Origin: Jiangella ureilytica
GTDB lineage: Bacteria > Actinomycetota > Actinomycetes > Jiangellales > Jiangellaceae
Direction of reading: 5' to 3'
DNA length: 63,241 nucleotides
Assembly: GCF_004348545.1 (NCBI RefSeq)
Contig: NZ_SMKL01000035.1
Location: 1-63,241, forward strand
In this document: one piece after another, positions 1 to 9,465 of the stretch
How positions within the stretch are numbered: the first letter of the stretch is position 1
Layout of the letters: the number at the start of each line of letters is the position of its first letter
Position numbers and translations under genes: made by a program
Notes under the pieces: generated by a model
Databases searched by the model: none
What the model was told of the DNA's origin: nothing
Seen by the model: the letters and a program-made list of their open reading frames with translations, nothing else

Positions 1-58
1 TCGTGTGATGTGTCCTTCCGCGAGAACCATTGGCGTGGTCTCGCTGACCATCACACGA
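1..58. repeat. Two-tier inverted repeat (long imperfect hairpin)
   Basis: The outer arms TCGTGTGATG (1-10) and CATCACACGA (49-58) are perfect reverse complements. Inside them GCGAGAACCA (20-29) pairs with TGGTCTCGC (36-44) with one bulged A around a short loop. The structure may start left of the window. It could be a terminator, a structured RNA or the subterminal hairpin of a mobile element. No T-tract follows it. Confidence 0.5.
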
Positions 59-763
59 TGGCCTCCACACGCGTGGTCACCCACGCCGTCAGGCCCGACG
101 AGTTACACCACAAGCGGGGACATCACCGCTCTGAGCGTCAGTCGAGCCGGACAACGTGCTGAGCAGAGCCGCACGCAGGCGCAACTATTGGACAGTGCCT
201 GATCACACAGCACGCATGCGGGCTGAACAAGAAGCATACGGTCGTCAGCCGACGCTGGACAGGGCGGGATACTGCCGTGCTGTCGAGGCCGAGCTGCGGA
301 CCTGGGCCTAAAGGCGAGCAGGCGACGGGAGCATTATCTGCTTGCCGGTGCCCACAGAGTGTCCCACGCGTAATGTTCCGGCGACTCGGGACAGGCATCT
401 CCGTGGCGCCGGTACCGTCAACTGCCGGACGGTGATGAGAGTTCTCTCATTAACATCTCCCCAGGAAGCAGGTGTGAGTCTGCAGCTCGCGGGGCGCGTG
501 GGCGCTATACGACTCGGCGTCCTAAGACGCAGCACTGAGCAGCTCGTCGCAGTTGGTCGGCAGCTCATATGAAATCGACGTTGACATGGGGCCTCGTGTC
601 ACCTCGATATGCGCCTGGGTGGCGAAACTTCGCGGCATCGGCGCCGGCGAGCAGCTTCACCATGCCGACGGCTCAACGTGAGCGCGACCGCGCCTTGGTT
701 GCCTCGGGCGAGAGCTGGCCACCGGGCCGTTCGAGGACTCGGAGGCTGTTCAGGCTCGTGCGC
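59..763. other. Gene-free stretch at the island's left end
   Basis: No open frame here has family character or a convincing ribosome-binding site. The only structure seen is a short palindrome near 435-450. It is downstream of the minus-strand response regulator gene, so it may hold decayed mobile-element DNA. Confidence 0.5.
435..450. promoter_or_regulatory. Short palindrome of unknown role
   Basis: ATGAGAG (435-441) and CTCTCAT (444-450) are perfect inverted arms around TT. It could be an operator or a small hairpin. No adjacent gene is recognised that it would control. Confidence 0.3.
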
Positions 764-1927
764 TTAGCGGCAGGATCGGAGGTCGGCGACCGTGATCTCC
801 GAGTCGACGCGCGTGCCGTTATCGAGGTTGATGTACCGGAGCTGACCGTTCCGCGTGACGCCGTCCAGAACGGAGATAGACCAATGACCGGGACGATCGT
901 CTGGGGTGCTAGTGATCAGAGGCCACAGATTGATCACGGGTTCGTCAGCTACCACGAGGTATACGCGTCCTTTGCGAAGCGGTTCAGCGGCGTGGAATTC
1001 CTGCCAGCGCACGGCCGTTGCGCTGCCGACGAGATTTGCGACCTCGGCAACGAAACCGTCGCCGGTATGCTCAAGCTTGCCGGCAACCACGGTCCGCAGC
1101 GCTGGGCGTGTTGCGGCAACGGTAACGAACAGCTCGAGCCAGTCGTCGACGTCTCGCTGTCGCTCTTTCACCCATGAGGCCACTGGCACCCCACCATGGG
1201 CAAGGTCGTTGCGCACGCTCACAAGATCGGCGGCCGAACGGTCGGCGACGGTAGTGAGCCAATCGCGTAACACGCCACCTGCGGTCTGGCCTTGCAGCTC
1301 GCGACACAACGATTGCCAGGTTCCCATGGACGGCGGCTTTTCAAGCCGCTCGGCTAGCAGGTCACGGAACGAGGCGGCGGCCGCCAGAGCGCTGAACCGG
1401 AAGATGGACTCTACACAGTGGATGCTGTCGCGCAGGCGGTGCATGTCGTCGGTCTGTAGTCGCGACCGTATGAGTGGGATAGCGACTGGAGCCGGAAGCT
1501 CGCTGGTCGCGACTTGCCAGTGCGCGTGGGCAGCGTCGGCAAGCACCTCTTTTACCACGTCCAGGAGTTCTTCTGTTGCCTTGTGTTTAACAACGTAGTT
1601 CTTCGCTCCAAGGCGCTGCGCCTCGATCGTTTCGTCCTGTGCTTCATTCCCAGACAGGATGACGGTTGGGATCCGGATCATGTCTTCGGCAAGTCGGCGC
1701 AGGAGCCACATGCCGCCTACGTCACCCGGTGGCATGAACAGGTCAACCAGCACGAGGTCGAACATCTCGGTACGCAGCCGCCGCAAGCCCGCGTCCCCAT
1801 CCTCTGCGAAGCGGAACTCGGCGTTCAATGGCTTGAGCAGTTTCGACAAAGTATGAGCGACGTCACGCTGGTCGTCGACGAGCAGAATCCGCGGCCGACG
1901 CCGAGGACGCTGTCTATCAATTGTCAT
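764..1927 (-). CDS. Response regulator with HEPN-like output region
   Basis: A 387-aa protein. Residues about 12-135 form a receiver domain: acidic pair D18-D19, phospho-acceptor D62 in VDLFMPP, S92 and K114 in the expected places. There is no helix-turn-helix. The C-terminal two thirds is helical (about 150-275) and contains VRNDLAHGG, matching the R-x4-H motif (R239, H244) of HEPN RNases. A last part of about 100 residues resembles a beta-rich domain found after such helices in some signalling proteins. The ATG at 1927 has GGAG six bases upstream; a GTG at 1939 lies further out. It overlaps the kinase gene's 3' end, so the two are almost certainly cotranscribed. Inference: phosphorylation controls an RNase or RNA-binding output. 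HEPN folds can also be non-catalytic, so RNase activity is unproven. Confidence 0.8.
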   Translation of the reverse strand: MTIDRQRPRRRPRILLVDDQRDVAHTLSKLLKPLNAEFRFAEDGDAGLRRLRTEMFDLVLVDLFMPPGDVGGMWLLRRLAEDMIRIPTVILSGNEAQDETIEAQRLGAKNYVVKHKATEELLDVVKEVLADAAHAHWQVATSELPAPVAIPLIRSRLQTDDMHRLRDSIHCVESIFRFSALAAAASFRDLLAERLEKPPSMGTWQSLCRELQGQTAGGVLRDWLTTVADRSAADLVSVRNDLAHGGVPVASWVKERQRDVDDWLELFVTVAATRPALRTVVAGKLEHTGDGFVAEVANLVGSATAVRWQEFHAAEPLRKGRVYLVVADEPVINLWPLITSTPDDRPGHWSISVLDGVTRNGQLRYINLDNGTRVDSEITVADLRSCR

Positions 1928-4895
1928 CAGCTGCTCCACTCTCCTCTGCCAGCGGAAGCGTGATCAACCAGGCCCCTCCGACCGCCACCTGCAAGGGGTG
2001 TAGGTCACAGCCAGCTCGGCGCATCATCCGTATCACGCCCGGTAGGCCCAGACCGCTTCCGTGCCGCTTGGTGGTCGGGGCTACTCCGCCCCTCCGCAGC
2101 GCCGAGATTACGTGGCTCGGCAGGCCAGGGCCGGTGTCCCGTACTTCCAAGAGTGCGACACGGTCGTCCTCCAGGAGGGTGTACTCGAACTCGATCTGCC
2201 CCGCATCGCCCATCGCCTCGACAGCATTCTTCACGAGATTGTCCAATGCGCCCCGCAGGACTTCGGCACCAAGCGCCACCCGCACCGGGACCGTGTTTGG
2301 TGGAATCACACGGATACCTGGCGGGAGCCGCTTCATCAGATCGCTGATGTAGTGCCGCATGAACGACCCCAGATTGCACATGCCGATCTGGATCCTGGTG
2401 TAGAGCCCCTCGGCGCCAACAAGCTGAGTGGTGATCGCGGCCGCTGAGTCGATGTGCTGGCTTGCATCGAGTTCTGCTTCGAGCTGCTCGGTACGTGTCT
2501 CTGTCGGCCGGCTTAGTGCCATCCGAGCACCCATGATCTGGTTCTTCAGGTCGTGTAAGAGCCGGCCGAATTCAACGTCGTACTGGTCAGTTGCGCGCGT
2601 GCTTGTAGCAGCGTCCCACAGCAATCCCGAACCGGCGACGCTCTGGTTGGTGATCCGCAAGACTGTCTCATCCCCGTGCGTGTCCACCACTACGCCTTTG
2701 GTGGCCTCGCATACCAGCGCCACCACGGACGCAGACCCAGACGACCAGACCGCTCCTGGCGACAGCCGGATTTCGTGTCCTCGTGGCCCAGAACTGAGTT
2801 TTGCATGGAGACCAAGTTCATTCGGTCCGCGGCTCGGCGGCCGGAATTCCTGCAGGAGGCGCTGGACGGCCGCACAGGCCTGAGCTCCTATCTCGGCGGG
2901 GCTGTCCAAATCGAGCGTTACGGATGCTCGTCGGCGGTCGGGTTGAGCCCAACGTTCAAGCATTTTGGCGAGGTCCGCTGTCCCTCCTGGAGCCAGCCAG
3001 ATGCTGTGAGCAGCGGTTAAAGCTACCATCTCCTCCCATTGTTCAGGCTCAAGGATGGCTCTGTTTTGCTCCCTTGCAGCCTCGACCCAGCGCAGCACCC
3101 TAGTAAGCACGGCTGCGAAGCTTGGGCGCGCGTAAGCGGATCGGACGGCCCTCTGGTAATAGTCGGCGAGGACATGCCGGGTCTCCGCGGGGAACTGGCT
3201 GTCGAGGAGGCCAGCCGCTCGTACGGCATCGGTCCAATTGGCGAAGGCGGCCCAGTCTAGATTTGCGAGATAGCCGGCACCCAGAACATTGGCCTGTTGC
3301 CACCGCGGCCAGAGCCGCGGCTTCGCAGCGAGCACCTCTATCTGCCTCACAAGGAAGAAGAGAGCCACGTCGCGCTGTTCGAAGTCCGTGGCGCCTACGC
3401 GCAGGTTGGCAGAGCCGATCGCCTGCGCAGCTGCCGCCTTCTTCGCAGCCGTCCGCCCCGCACCGTATCCCTCGACGACGATTGTCGCGGAGCCACCGTT
3501 GATCCACGTGGTGTTGTGGTAAACGACCGCGTGACCCGGTCCCGTGCTTCGATCCGTGGACCTCCACTCAAGGTCGAGTTCGACGGCGAGTTCTTGCAAC
3601 CGGGTCGCGGCGTCGCGAGTCGAGCGACGACTGTGTGCCGCGAGGAACTCGGCGACGACCGCTGGCAACCGGCGCTCAAATTCAGTGATGCCAGGCGCCT
3701 GCACGTACGCTGCCGCGAGTACGCCCTGCACGAAGTTCGCCAGCATCTCGGTCGTCATGCCCAGTCGCCTCTGCCCGGCTCCAAGGCGACATGCCGCCGG
3801 CAGCCCCAGATCGTGCGCGAGTGGCACCAGATCTTCGTCGGGTACCGTCAAGCCTGTTGACAGGTCTGGATCAGGCCGTGTGGTGGAACTCAAGAGGCGG
3901 GCTGATCTCGCCCGTGCTGCCAGGACCCCTAAGACGGCACTCCCCAGGTTCGCCAGTACCTCGTTGGATGCCCGGCGATCCCCGTGGGGCGTATTTTCGT
4001 ACACCCAGGACTTGTGAGTGAGCGCCTTGGCGAACAACCTCGCGTCAGTCGTGTCGAAGAGCCCTGCAAGGCGTCTGTGTTCCATATGGACAGGAAGTTC
4101 AGACAGCGGCGGCTTGCGGTCTGATGAGGTTCGGCTGGCGAGTAACCTTGGTGCGTGGGCGGTAAGATAGGCTTGACTTGCAAGCCGGGCCGCTTCTTTC
4201 TTGCTTCGGGCCACCGAACCAGTGCTAGACCGGCCGTCTGATGTCCTGACCGTCGCTTGGAACAGCTTGGTGTGATCCGGTCCCTGTTCGGAGAAGAAGA
4301 ACTCTGGCGCCAACTTGCCAAAGTGCTCGCTTAACATCGTGCGCCAGTCATAGCCGACCGTAGTGTCAGGCCCTAGGTCGGCGTGGATTTGGTCAACCAA
4401 TCTTGAGATTGTACCTCCCGGCAGCATCAGGGACCACCAGCCGAGGACCTGAAGCATCACGGTTTCGACGGTGCGAGCTCCGCTTCCGGCGCTTATCGCC
4501 TGCCATTCTCCAGCGCCGAGGCGGGAGTTGTCCGTGACGCGTAGAATCTCGACCAAGTCTCGTCGGACCGGCCCAATGAGGCGCGCTTTCTCTGCGTCGC
4601 GCTGCGCGACATTCATCAATGGATTTCGTCGGCTGATCAGCATCCGCAGCTCGAGATCCAGCACGGCTCTGCCGACGCCTTCGAGTAACGATAGGCATTC
4701 CTTGGAGACGATCGCCGACAAGTCGGCCTTCTCGTATAGTCCTGATCGGTGCAGCGTAGCTATCGTCAGCCACTGACGTTGGTGGGGGCCGACTCCGTCT
4801 TCATCAGCCCCCAATTTTGAACCCAACTCTGGCCAGACGGCCGTCTCAGGAACGTCTGCTGGGAGGATCGCAAGAGTGCGGAGTTGATGCGTCAT
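1917..4895 (-). CDS. Tandem pseudo-RNase III / dsRBD histidine kinase
   Basis: A 992-aa protein counted from the ATG at 4895. It reads as: RNase III-like domain 1 (about 40-180); dsRNA-binding domain 1 (about 185-247; GPDHTKLF then ARSKKEAARLAS); RNase III-like domain 2 (about 275-420; ALTHKSWVYEN); dsRNA-binding domain 2 (about 428-494; GAGRTAAKKAAAAQAI); a linker without recognised family (about 500-770); a kinase core with LLHDLKN (H781) and an ATPase domain (N-box DNLVKNAVEAM, DTGPGLP, GSGLGLPG). In RNase domain 2 the signature reads NEVLANLGSAVL instead of NERLEFLGDAVL, and the later ADxxEA reads ANFVQG: acidic catalytic residues are replaced by A, S, N and Q. Domain 1 is also degenerate. 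It therefore looks Dicer-like in layout but unable to cut, coupled to phospho-signalling. An in-frame extension to 5183 looks non-coding. Confidence 0.82.
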   Translation of the reverse strand: MTHQLRTLAILPADVPETAVWPELGSKLGADEDGVGPHQRQWLTIATLHRSGLYEKADLSAIVSKECLSLLEGVGRAVLDLELRMLISRRNPLMNVAQRDAEKARLIGPVRRDLVEILRVTDNSRLGAGEWQAISAGSGARTVETVMLQVLGWWSLMLPGGTISRLVDQIHADLGPDTTVGYDWRTMLSEHFGKLAPEFFFSEQGPDHTKLFQATVRTSDGRSSTGSVARSKKEAARLASQAYLTAHAPRLLASRTSSDRKPPLSELPVHMEHRRLAGLFDTTDARLFAKALTHKSWVYENTPHGDRRASNEVLANLGSAVLGVLAARARSARLLSSTTRPDPDLSTGLTVPDEDLVPLAHDLGLPAACRLGAGQRRLGMTTEMLANFVQGVLAAAYVQAPGITEFERRLPAVVAEFLAAHSRRSTRDAATRLQELAVELDLEWRSTDRSTGPGHAVVYHNTTWINGGSATIVVEGYGAGRTAAKKAAAAQAIGSANLRVGATDFEQRDVALFFLVRQIEVLAAKPRLWPRWQQANVLGAGYLANLDWAAFANWTDAVRAAGLLDSQFPAETRHVLADYYQRAVRSAYARPSFAAVLTRVLRWVEAAREQNRAILEPEQWEEMVALTAAHSIWLAPGGTADLAKMLERWAQPDRRRASVTLDLDSPAEIGAQACAAVQRLLQEFRPPSRGPNELGLHAKLSSGPRGHEIRLSPGAVWSSGSASVVALVCEATKGVVVDTHGDETVLRITNQSVAGSGLLWDAATSTRATDQYDVEFGRLLHDLKNQIMGARMALSRPTETRTEQLEAELDASQHIDSAAAITTQLVGAEGLYTRIQIGMCNLGSFMRHYISDLMKRLPPGIRVIPPNTVPVRVALGAEVLRGALDNLVKNAVEAMGDAGQIEFEYTLLEDDRVALLEVRDTGPGLPSHVISALRRGGVAPTTKRHGSGLGLPGVIRMMRRAGCDLHPLQVAVGGAWLITLPLAEESGAADDN

Positions 4896-6088
4896 ATGGA
4901 TTGTCCCGGCTAGCCGAATTGGTCCAGTCGGCGTTGGCCGACGACAGGTTCGTCCTCGGCGCGGATGCCGAGCTGTGATTCCAGAGCGTGCGCTTCGATA
5001 GGTGGTTGAGCCGTCCGCGTGTATCTGGGGCGGCGAGGCTGTCTGGAAGGCGGGTCCGTCGAGGAACCTGCTTGCAGTCGCGATGTGGCGGATATCAGGT
5101 GGCATGCTGAAGTGGGGGCTGACCAGGTATTTTGCTTCCGACTCCGCGCTTTCGTTGGGGCACGCATAGGTACGGTAAGACAAGGTTCAACGTTCTGTGC
5201 GGCGGCGTCCGCGGGGTCGAACCATCGCTCCCGCGCCGCGTCTGCCTCACACGTCATCGGCCCCCCTCGAACGGATCTGATCAACCCTACCGACGTGGTC
5301 GGACGCAACGCATCTATCTACGTCGAGAACCGAGGCAGCCGAGACTGGAGGAATGATCGACGCAGGCCGCGAGGCTCGATCGCCATGGCCAGCCTGGGCC
5401 TGGCCGGCACAGGCGACTCGGCGCCTTGCTGGCCAACATGGCCTCGTCTTCCCGCGCCAACCGAGCCCTACTATGCCGGCCGCTGTATCACCTAGTGATT
5501 CCTGAAGCCGCCGACTATGTGCGACACCCCTACGTCGCGGCTGCACCAGTGGCCGGCGGGTCCGCTACGACCGAGGCGCCTACTGCGGCCGCGAGCGTCA
5601 TCTAACGCGGGGTTCATCCAGCTCAAAGGGTGGCAAGCACTGGCCAACACCTACGGCATAGTCGCCCCTCAGGTACCGAGGAGGTGTTTGTACTCGCCGT
5701 CATCATCATCAGGCTATGCCAGTGAGACCTGCCCTGGGCAATATTTGATCATGGGCATGTCTGGCCGGCCGTGGGTTGTTTGAGGCAGCCTCTCCTCCGT
5801 TACTGGCCTGGCGCGCTGGCCTGCTGAGGGCCACCAACGAACGACTCAAGATGGCGGGCACTATCGTGCGACAGGCGATGCGACCGACCGAGCAGCAAGG
5901 ATCGCATTGGTCGCCACCGCGGCCCGGTTGATGAACGGCGGCATGCCAGCTCCCGGAGACTCCGGCCCGGGAAATCAGCCCAGGTTCCGCTCTCGCAGTT
6001 CAGCGCCGGGTGTCCGGAGGGCTGGAGCATGCGGGACTCTCCACTACGCTCTCGACGACGTCAGCCATGCGTGGGATGAGAGGTTGGG
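4896..6088. other. Intergenic region with transposase debris
   Basis: About 1.2 kb between the divergent kinase and 877-aa membrane protein genes. Apart from the IS5-like remnant annotated separately, the frames are short and lack family signal. Promoters for both flanking genes should lie here, but none is clear by eye. Confidence 0.5.
5560..5725 (+). pseudogene. IS5-family transposase C-terminal remnant
   Basis: Reading across frames gives pieces like YDRGAYCGRERH, FIQLKGWQALANTYGI and FVLAVIIIRL. These follow the order of the conserved IS5-family C-terminus (RGRNVIER, F-N-LK-WR-LATRYDK, VVLAAxxxWL). At least two frameshifts are needed, so it is dead. It marks past insertion activity next to the signalling pair. 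Confidence 0.5.
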
Positions 6089-8722
6089 ATGCGCAGCCGT
6101 AGAGTGTCCTGGTTTGTCCTGGTTGGCTACCTCGCAGTTTGTCTGACCGCGCTGGTGATCGCTCATGGTTCGGAACTCACCTTCCTGCCAACGCTCAGCC
6201 CGGAGGCAGGCGCGTCGGGGCTGATTTGGCAGGTTCAGACAACCTTCTTGTCTGTGGGCCTCGCCGGCCTCGCGATCGCCACGCAGTTGTTCGTGGACAC
6301 GCCGCATGCCGTCGGTGCGACAAGGGCTGACGTCCTTAGGTACGCGTACGTAGAAGAGTTTGTCGGACTCGGGCTCGCGGCGAATGCGCTTCTCGCCGTC
6401 GAAACGATCTGGCTCCAAAGCGACGCAGGGGTCGCCGTTGCAGTGGTTGGCGGTCTGGCCCTGACTGTAGCGATGATGCTCATATCCTATATTCGGGTCG
6501 CAAGACTCTTCGGGAAGCCGTCTCTGCTCGACGAGGTGGTCAAACGATCGCTTGCGCGAAACCTGATTGATCGGCTCGACACGGTCGCGCGCAACTATGC
6601 GTCGGCGACCAAACAACTCGAACCCCTCTTCGAGGCTGGCCTCACACGGGAACCGACGGTATCAGCGTCAGATTACGCCCCAATCCGAACACCTCGTGGC
6701 GGCTTGGTGTTGCGGCGAATCAACCCACGACCTGTACGGCAAGCGCTAGCAGCGCTCGCCCCTCGAGTGCAGTCTATCCCTGAGGCGGCCGCCGCAATGG
6801 AAACCTCGAACTATTCTCCGCCGGAGATTGTTGTCAGCGCGGAGCCAGGCGATCGAGTCCGCCACGGCGCGGTGGTCTTCCGTGTTCGAGGCTATTCGGA
6901 CGTTCCTGCCCCAGTCAGGGAACGCGTTGAAACCCTGCTGGCGAGCAGCTTAGAGTTCGAGGGTCGGGAAGCGGTGACGCCCGATGAGGAAATTTCCCGC
7001 GAAATATCCATGCTGCAAGACGCCGTCGCGGCGGGAATCCGAGCAGGCGCCTTTGGCTCCGCCAGCCGTGCATTAGAACTCATTGATGCGATCCTTCGAG
7101 AGGCGTGGACGGCGCATATAGCGACACAAGAGGCACCGCGCAGAACCTATTCGGTACGACGCAGGTGGCTCTATGGCGTGCTCGCGGAGGTAGAACTTGA
7201 CGCCATACAATCGCCCAAGGCTTTTACTCTCTTCGTACATCAGGCGATGGCGCGAGTGCTGCAAGTAAGAGACGTAAAATCCACTGACTATACCGATGAA
7301 TCCCTGAGAAGTTTCACCCGAATCTGGTCAAATGCGCTAGTCGCCGGCAACCACCAGCTGGACGAGTACGTCGACCTGATCTTGCTCGACCTTCAGAACC
7401 TAGCTGAGTACTCGCACCTAGGTGAGGCGGACGGAGTCGACTTACGGGTGCGATCGTCGTGGGCAATTGTTGAACTCGTCAAGCTCGCAGTCGATGCCCG
7501 CCGGTTCTCTGCCGCACGCGCTGCAGCCAATTATCTCTCCGGACTCTTCGAATACACAGACACCAACGGTCATCTGCGCAAGCACGCACGCGCCGGGCAA
7601 CTCGTCTTGTCTGCATGGCTGGCCTGGCAAGAGTCGCGATCAGACGAGATCCTGCCCCGGGATGAAGATCTGCACAGACTCCTTGGCCCGAAAGGTAACC
7701 GCAGCGACATAGTTGCCGCTGGCCTTGTGGTTTCCAACGAATCGACGCCATTCTCGAGATGGCAGTGGTGGGAGGCGGCCAATCTCGGGCCGATGCAAGT
7801 CAAAGCACTCGAGATGAACAACTACGTGCTTCATGCTGTCGCAAGAGCGCTAATCAGATCGAATGGGACGCTTCCAAAAGCGACATCGCACGATCTGAAC
7901 TCCTTCTACACGCGACTAATGCCGCTTCTTGAAGAAGTTGATGAGGCGCTAGATCATAGCGCCACGACGCTCAGGGCTAATCTCTCCCAGGAGATCGAGC
8001 GCTGGAAGGCAAGCGAGATAACCGCACTAGCGAACGCGCACGTCTCAGACCAGAAGGTGGGCGAGCTGAAGCGGGCATTTGAGGCGCGGCTCTATAGCGA
8101 CAGCCGAATTTCCCGTCGTCTGCCGCGCTCGTCCAGCGTTCCGCTCGATGCTGACGCCGCCATGCCCGTCTTTGGGATCAACTACAAGATTCCTCGCCAC
8201 TACTTCGTTGACGAGATATTCAATAGCACTTATGCGGATCCCAAGGATCTTGGAGACATGATCGCGCAGGCCTTCATTGACGCCGAAAACCGTAAGATAG
8301 TCGACCATCTTGCTGCACTAACGACCAGGCGGGCAAAAGTCCGCACCGACGCGGTAGTACGCGCGATCGCGAAGCTGGGGGACGACGCTTCCAAATACAT
8401 ACTGCTAGCACCTTTTGGGGGGCCAGACGCGGAGGAATGGTGGGAGGAATCGCTCCAGGCGAGCCTCAAGATGGTCTCGGTTATCGAAACTGCCGCGCTC
8501 GATGACACGCTCATCCTCTTCGACCCGCGGAGGACGCTGCTATCTCACATCCACCCGAGAACTTCTGGGGAGCTCGAACCTGTTGGTGAAACAGGAATCG
8601 CCTTAGGAGTCATCGACGACGTGAATGACCAGGACGATCCAAAGGTACGTGTAGAAGCTGGCGAGTACGTTGTCTTCTGGCCGGGTGACGATCCTTTTGT
8701 GCACGCGTTTCAGTCCAGCTAG
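6089..8722 (+). CDS. Large protein with four N-terminal membrane segments
   Basis: An 877-aa protein of no family I recognise. The first about 140 residues hold four hydrophobic segments (about 8-25, 50-68, 90-112, 117-137). Then follow about 730 mostly hydrophilic, helix-rich residues predicted to be cytoplasmic. There is no P-loop, nuclease or protease motif that I can see. The architecture, a membrane anchor with a long soluble region in a defence-type island, is reminiscent of membrane effectors and of DUF2254-like proteins, but that is only inference. Codon use is less GC-biased than in the catabolic region. It diverges from the RNase III-kinase gene across a 1.2-kb gap and may or may not belong to the same system. 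Confidence 0.7.
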   Translation: MRSRRVSWFVLVGYLAVCLTALVIAHGSELTFLPTLSPEAGASGLIWQVQTTFLSVGLAGLAIATQLFVDTPHAVGATRADVLRYAYVEEFVGLGLAANALLAVETIWLQSDAGVAVAVVGGLALTVAMMLISYIRVARLFGKPSLLDEVVKRSLARNLIDRLDTVARNYASATKQLEPLFEAGLTREPTVSASDYAPIRTPRGGLVLRRINPRPVRQALAALAPRVQSIPEAAAAMETSNYSPPEIVVSAEPGDRVRHGAVVFRVRGYSDVPAPVRERVETLLASSLEFEGREAVTPDEEISREISMLQDAVAAGIRAGAFGSASRALELIDAILREAWTAHIATQEAPRRTYSVRRRWLYGVLAEVELDAIQSPKAFTLFVHQAMARVLQVRDVKSTDYTDESLRSFTRIWSNALVAGNHQLDEYVDLILLDLQNLAEYSHLGEADGVDLRVRSSWAIVELVKLAVDARRFSAARAAANYLSGLFEYTDTNGHLRKHARAGQLVLSAWLAWQESRSDEILPRDEDLHRLLGPKGNRSDIVAAGLVVSNESTPFSRWQWWEAANLGPMQVKALEMNNYVLHAVARALIRSNGTLPKATSHDLNSFYTRLMPLLEEVDEALDHSATTLRANLSQEIERWKASEITALANAHVSDQKVGELKRAFEARLYSDSRISRRLPRSSSVPLDADAAMPVFGINYKIPRHYFVDEIFNSTYADPKDLGDMIAQAFIDAENRKIVDHLAALTTRRAKVRTDAVVRAIAKLGDDASKYILLAPFGGPDAEEWWEESLQASLKMVSVIETAALDDTLILFDPRRTLLSHIHPRTSGELEPVGETGIALGVIDDVNDQDDPKVRVEAGEYVVFWPGDDPFVHAFQSS

Positions 8723-8734
8723 TCGGCTGGGTCG

Positions 8735-9465
8735 AGACGTCGTGCTCGAATGCCCATGGTGCGATGGCCATGGCGATCGTGGTGGGGCGTTTGAGGATTC
8801 CGTAGAGGTGCCGAAGCCGGCGATGCCCCAGCGGTCGCTGATGGCGGTGGACTGGAGCAGGGTGAACTCGCCGCGGGCGATGCCGAGAACGAAGGTCGCG
8901 GCGATGAGAGCGGCGGCCGGTCCGGGGAGGAAGCCGACAGAACGAAAGCGTGGGCTGGTGCGGCGCGAGAGCGGCGCGTAGCCGATGCGGCCGAGCAGTT
9001 GCCCGGCGCCGGAGAGGCCGAGGGCCCAGGCGGCGGCCAGGGTCATGGTGAGGCCGCGATCGGTCAGTAGCGGGATGAGGTCGATGGTGGTCGCGAACAG
9101 CGTGAACGCCGTCAATGCGGCGGAGATGGTGAGGCAGAGGAACGCACGGCTGGTGGCGACGGCGCGGATGTGCCCGTTGCCGCGTCGCGTGTGCGCTTGG
9201 CCGTGGTGGGTGGCGGGCCAGGGCGCGGTGAGGCCGAGGGCGTGGCCGGGGATGGTCGTGACAGCTAGCAGGATCGCGAGAACGACGTAGGTCTGCCGCC
9301 ACGACAGGTGGTCGAGGAGCGCGGCGGTCGGGGAGCGAAGATCGTGCTGGAGAGGCCGGCCACCAGGGTGAGGATGGTGAGTGCGCGGGTGCGAGGGGGG
9401 TCGTACCAGGGGGTGAGCGCGGTGAACGCCGGTGCGTAGAGGGTGCCGGCCTGCGCGAGCCCGTG
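8735..9465 (-). pseudogene. Truncated MFS permease, paralogue of the ars-cluster permease
   Basis: This stretch aligns closely at base level with about 47700-48470, the C-terminal and middle part of the intact MFS permease in the arsenic cluster. Shared stretches include the runs coding for LLTDRGL, GLSGAGQLLGRIGYAPLSRRT, ARGEFTLLQS and SDRWG. Small indels break the frame repeatedly and the N-terminal half is missing. The similarity stops at about 9464, immediately beside the nucC stop codon, so the CBASS operon abuts a recombination junction inside this old gene. Confidence 0.85.

Noticed and set aside
4896-5183. N-terminal extension of the RNase III-kinase to 5183
   Set aside because: The 96 extra residues are low-complexity with no family signal; the ATG at 4895 is simpler.
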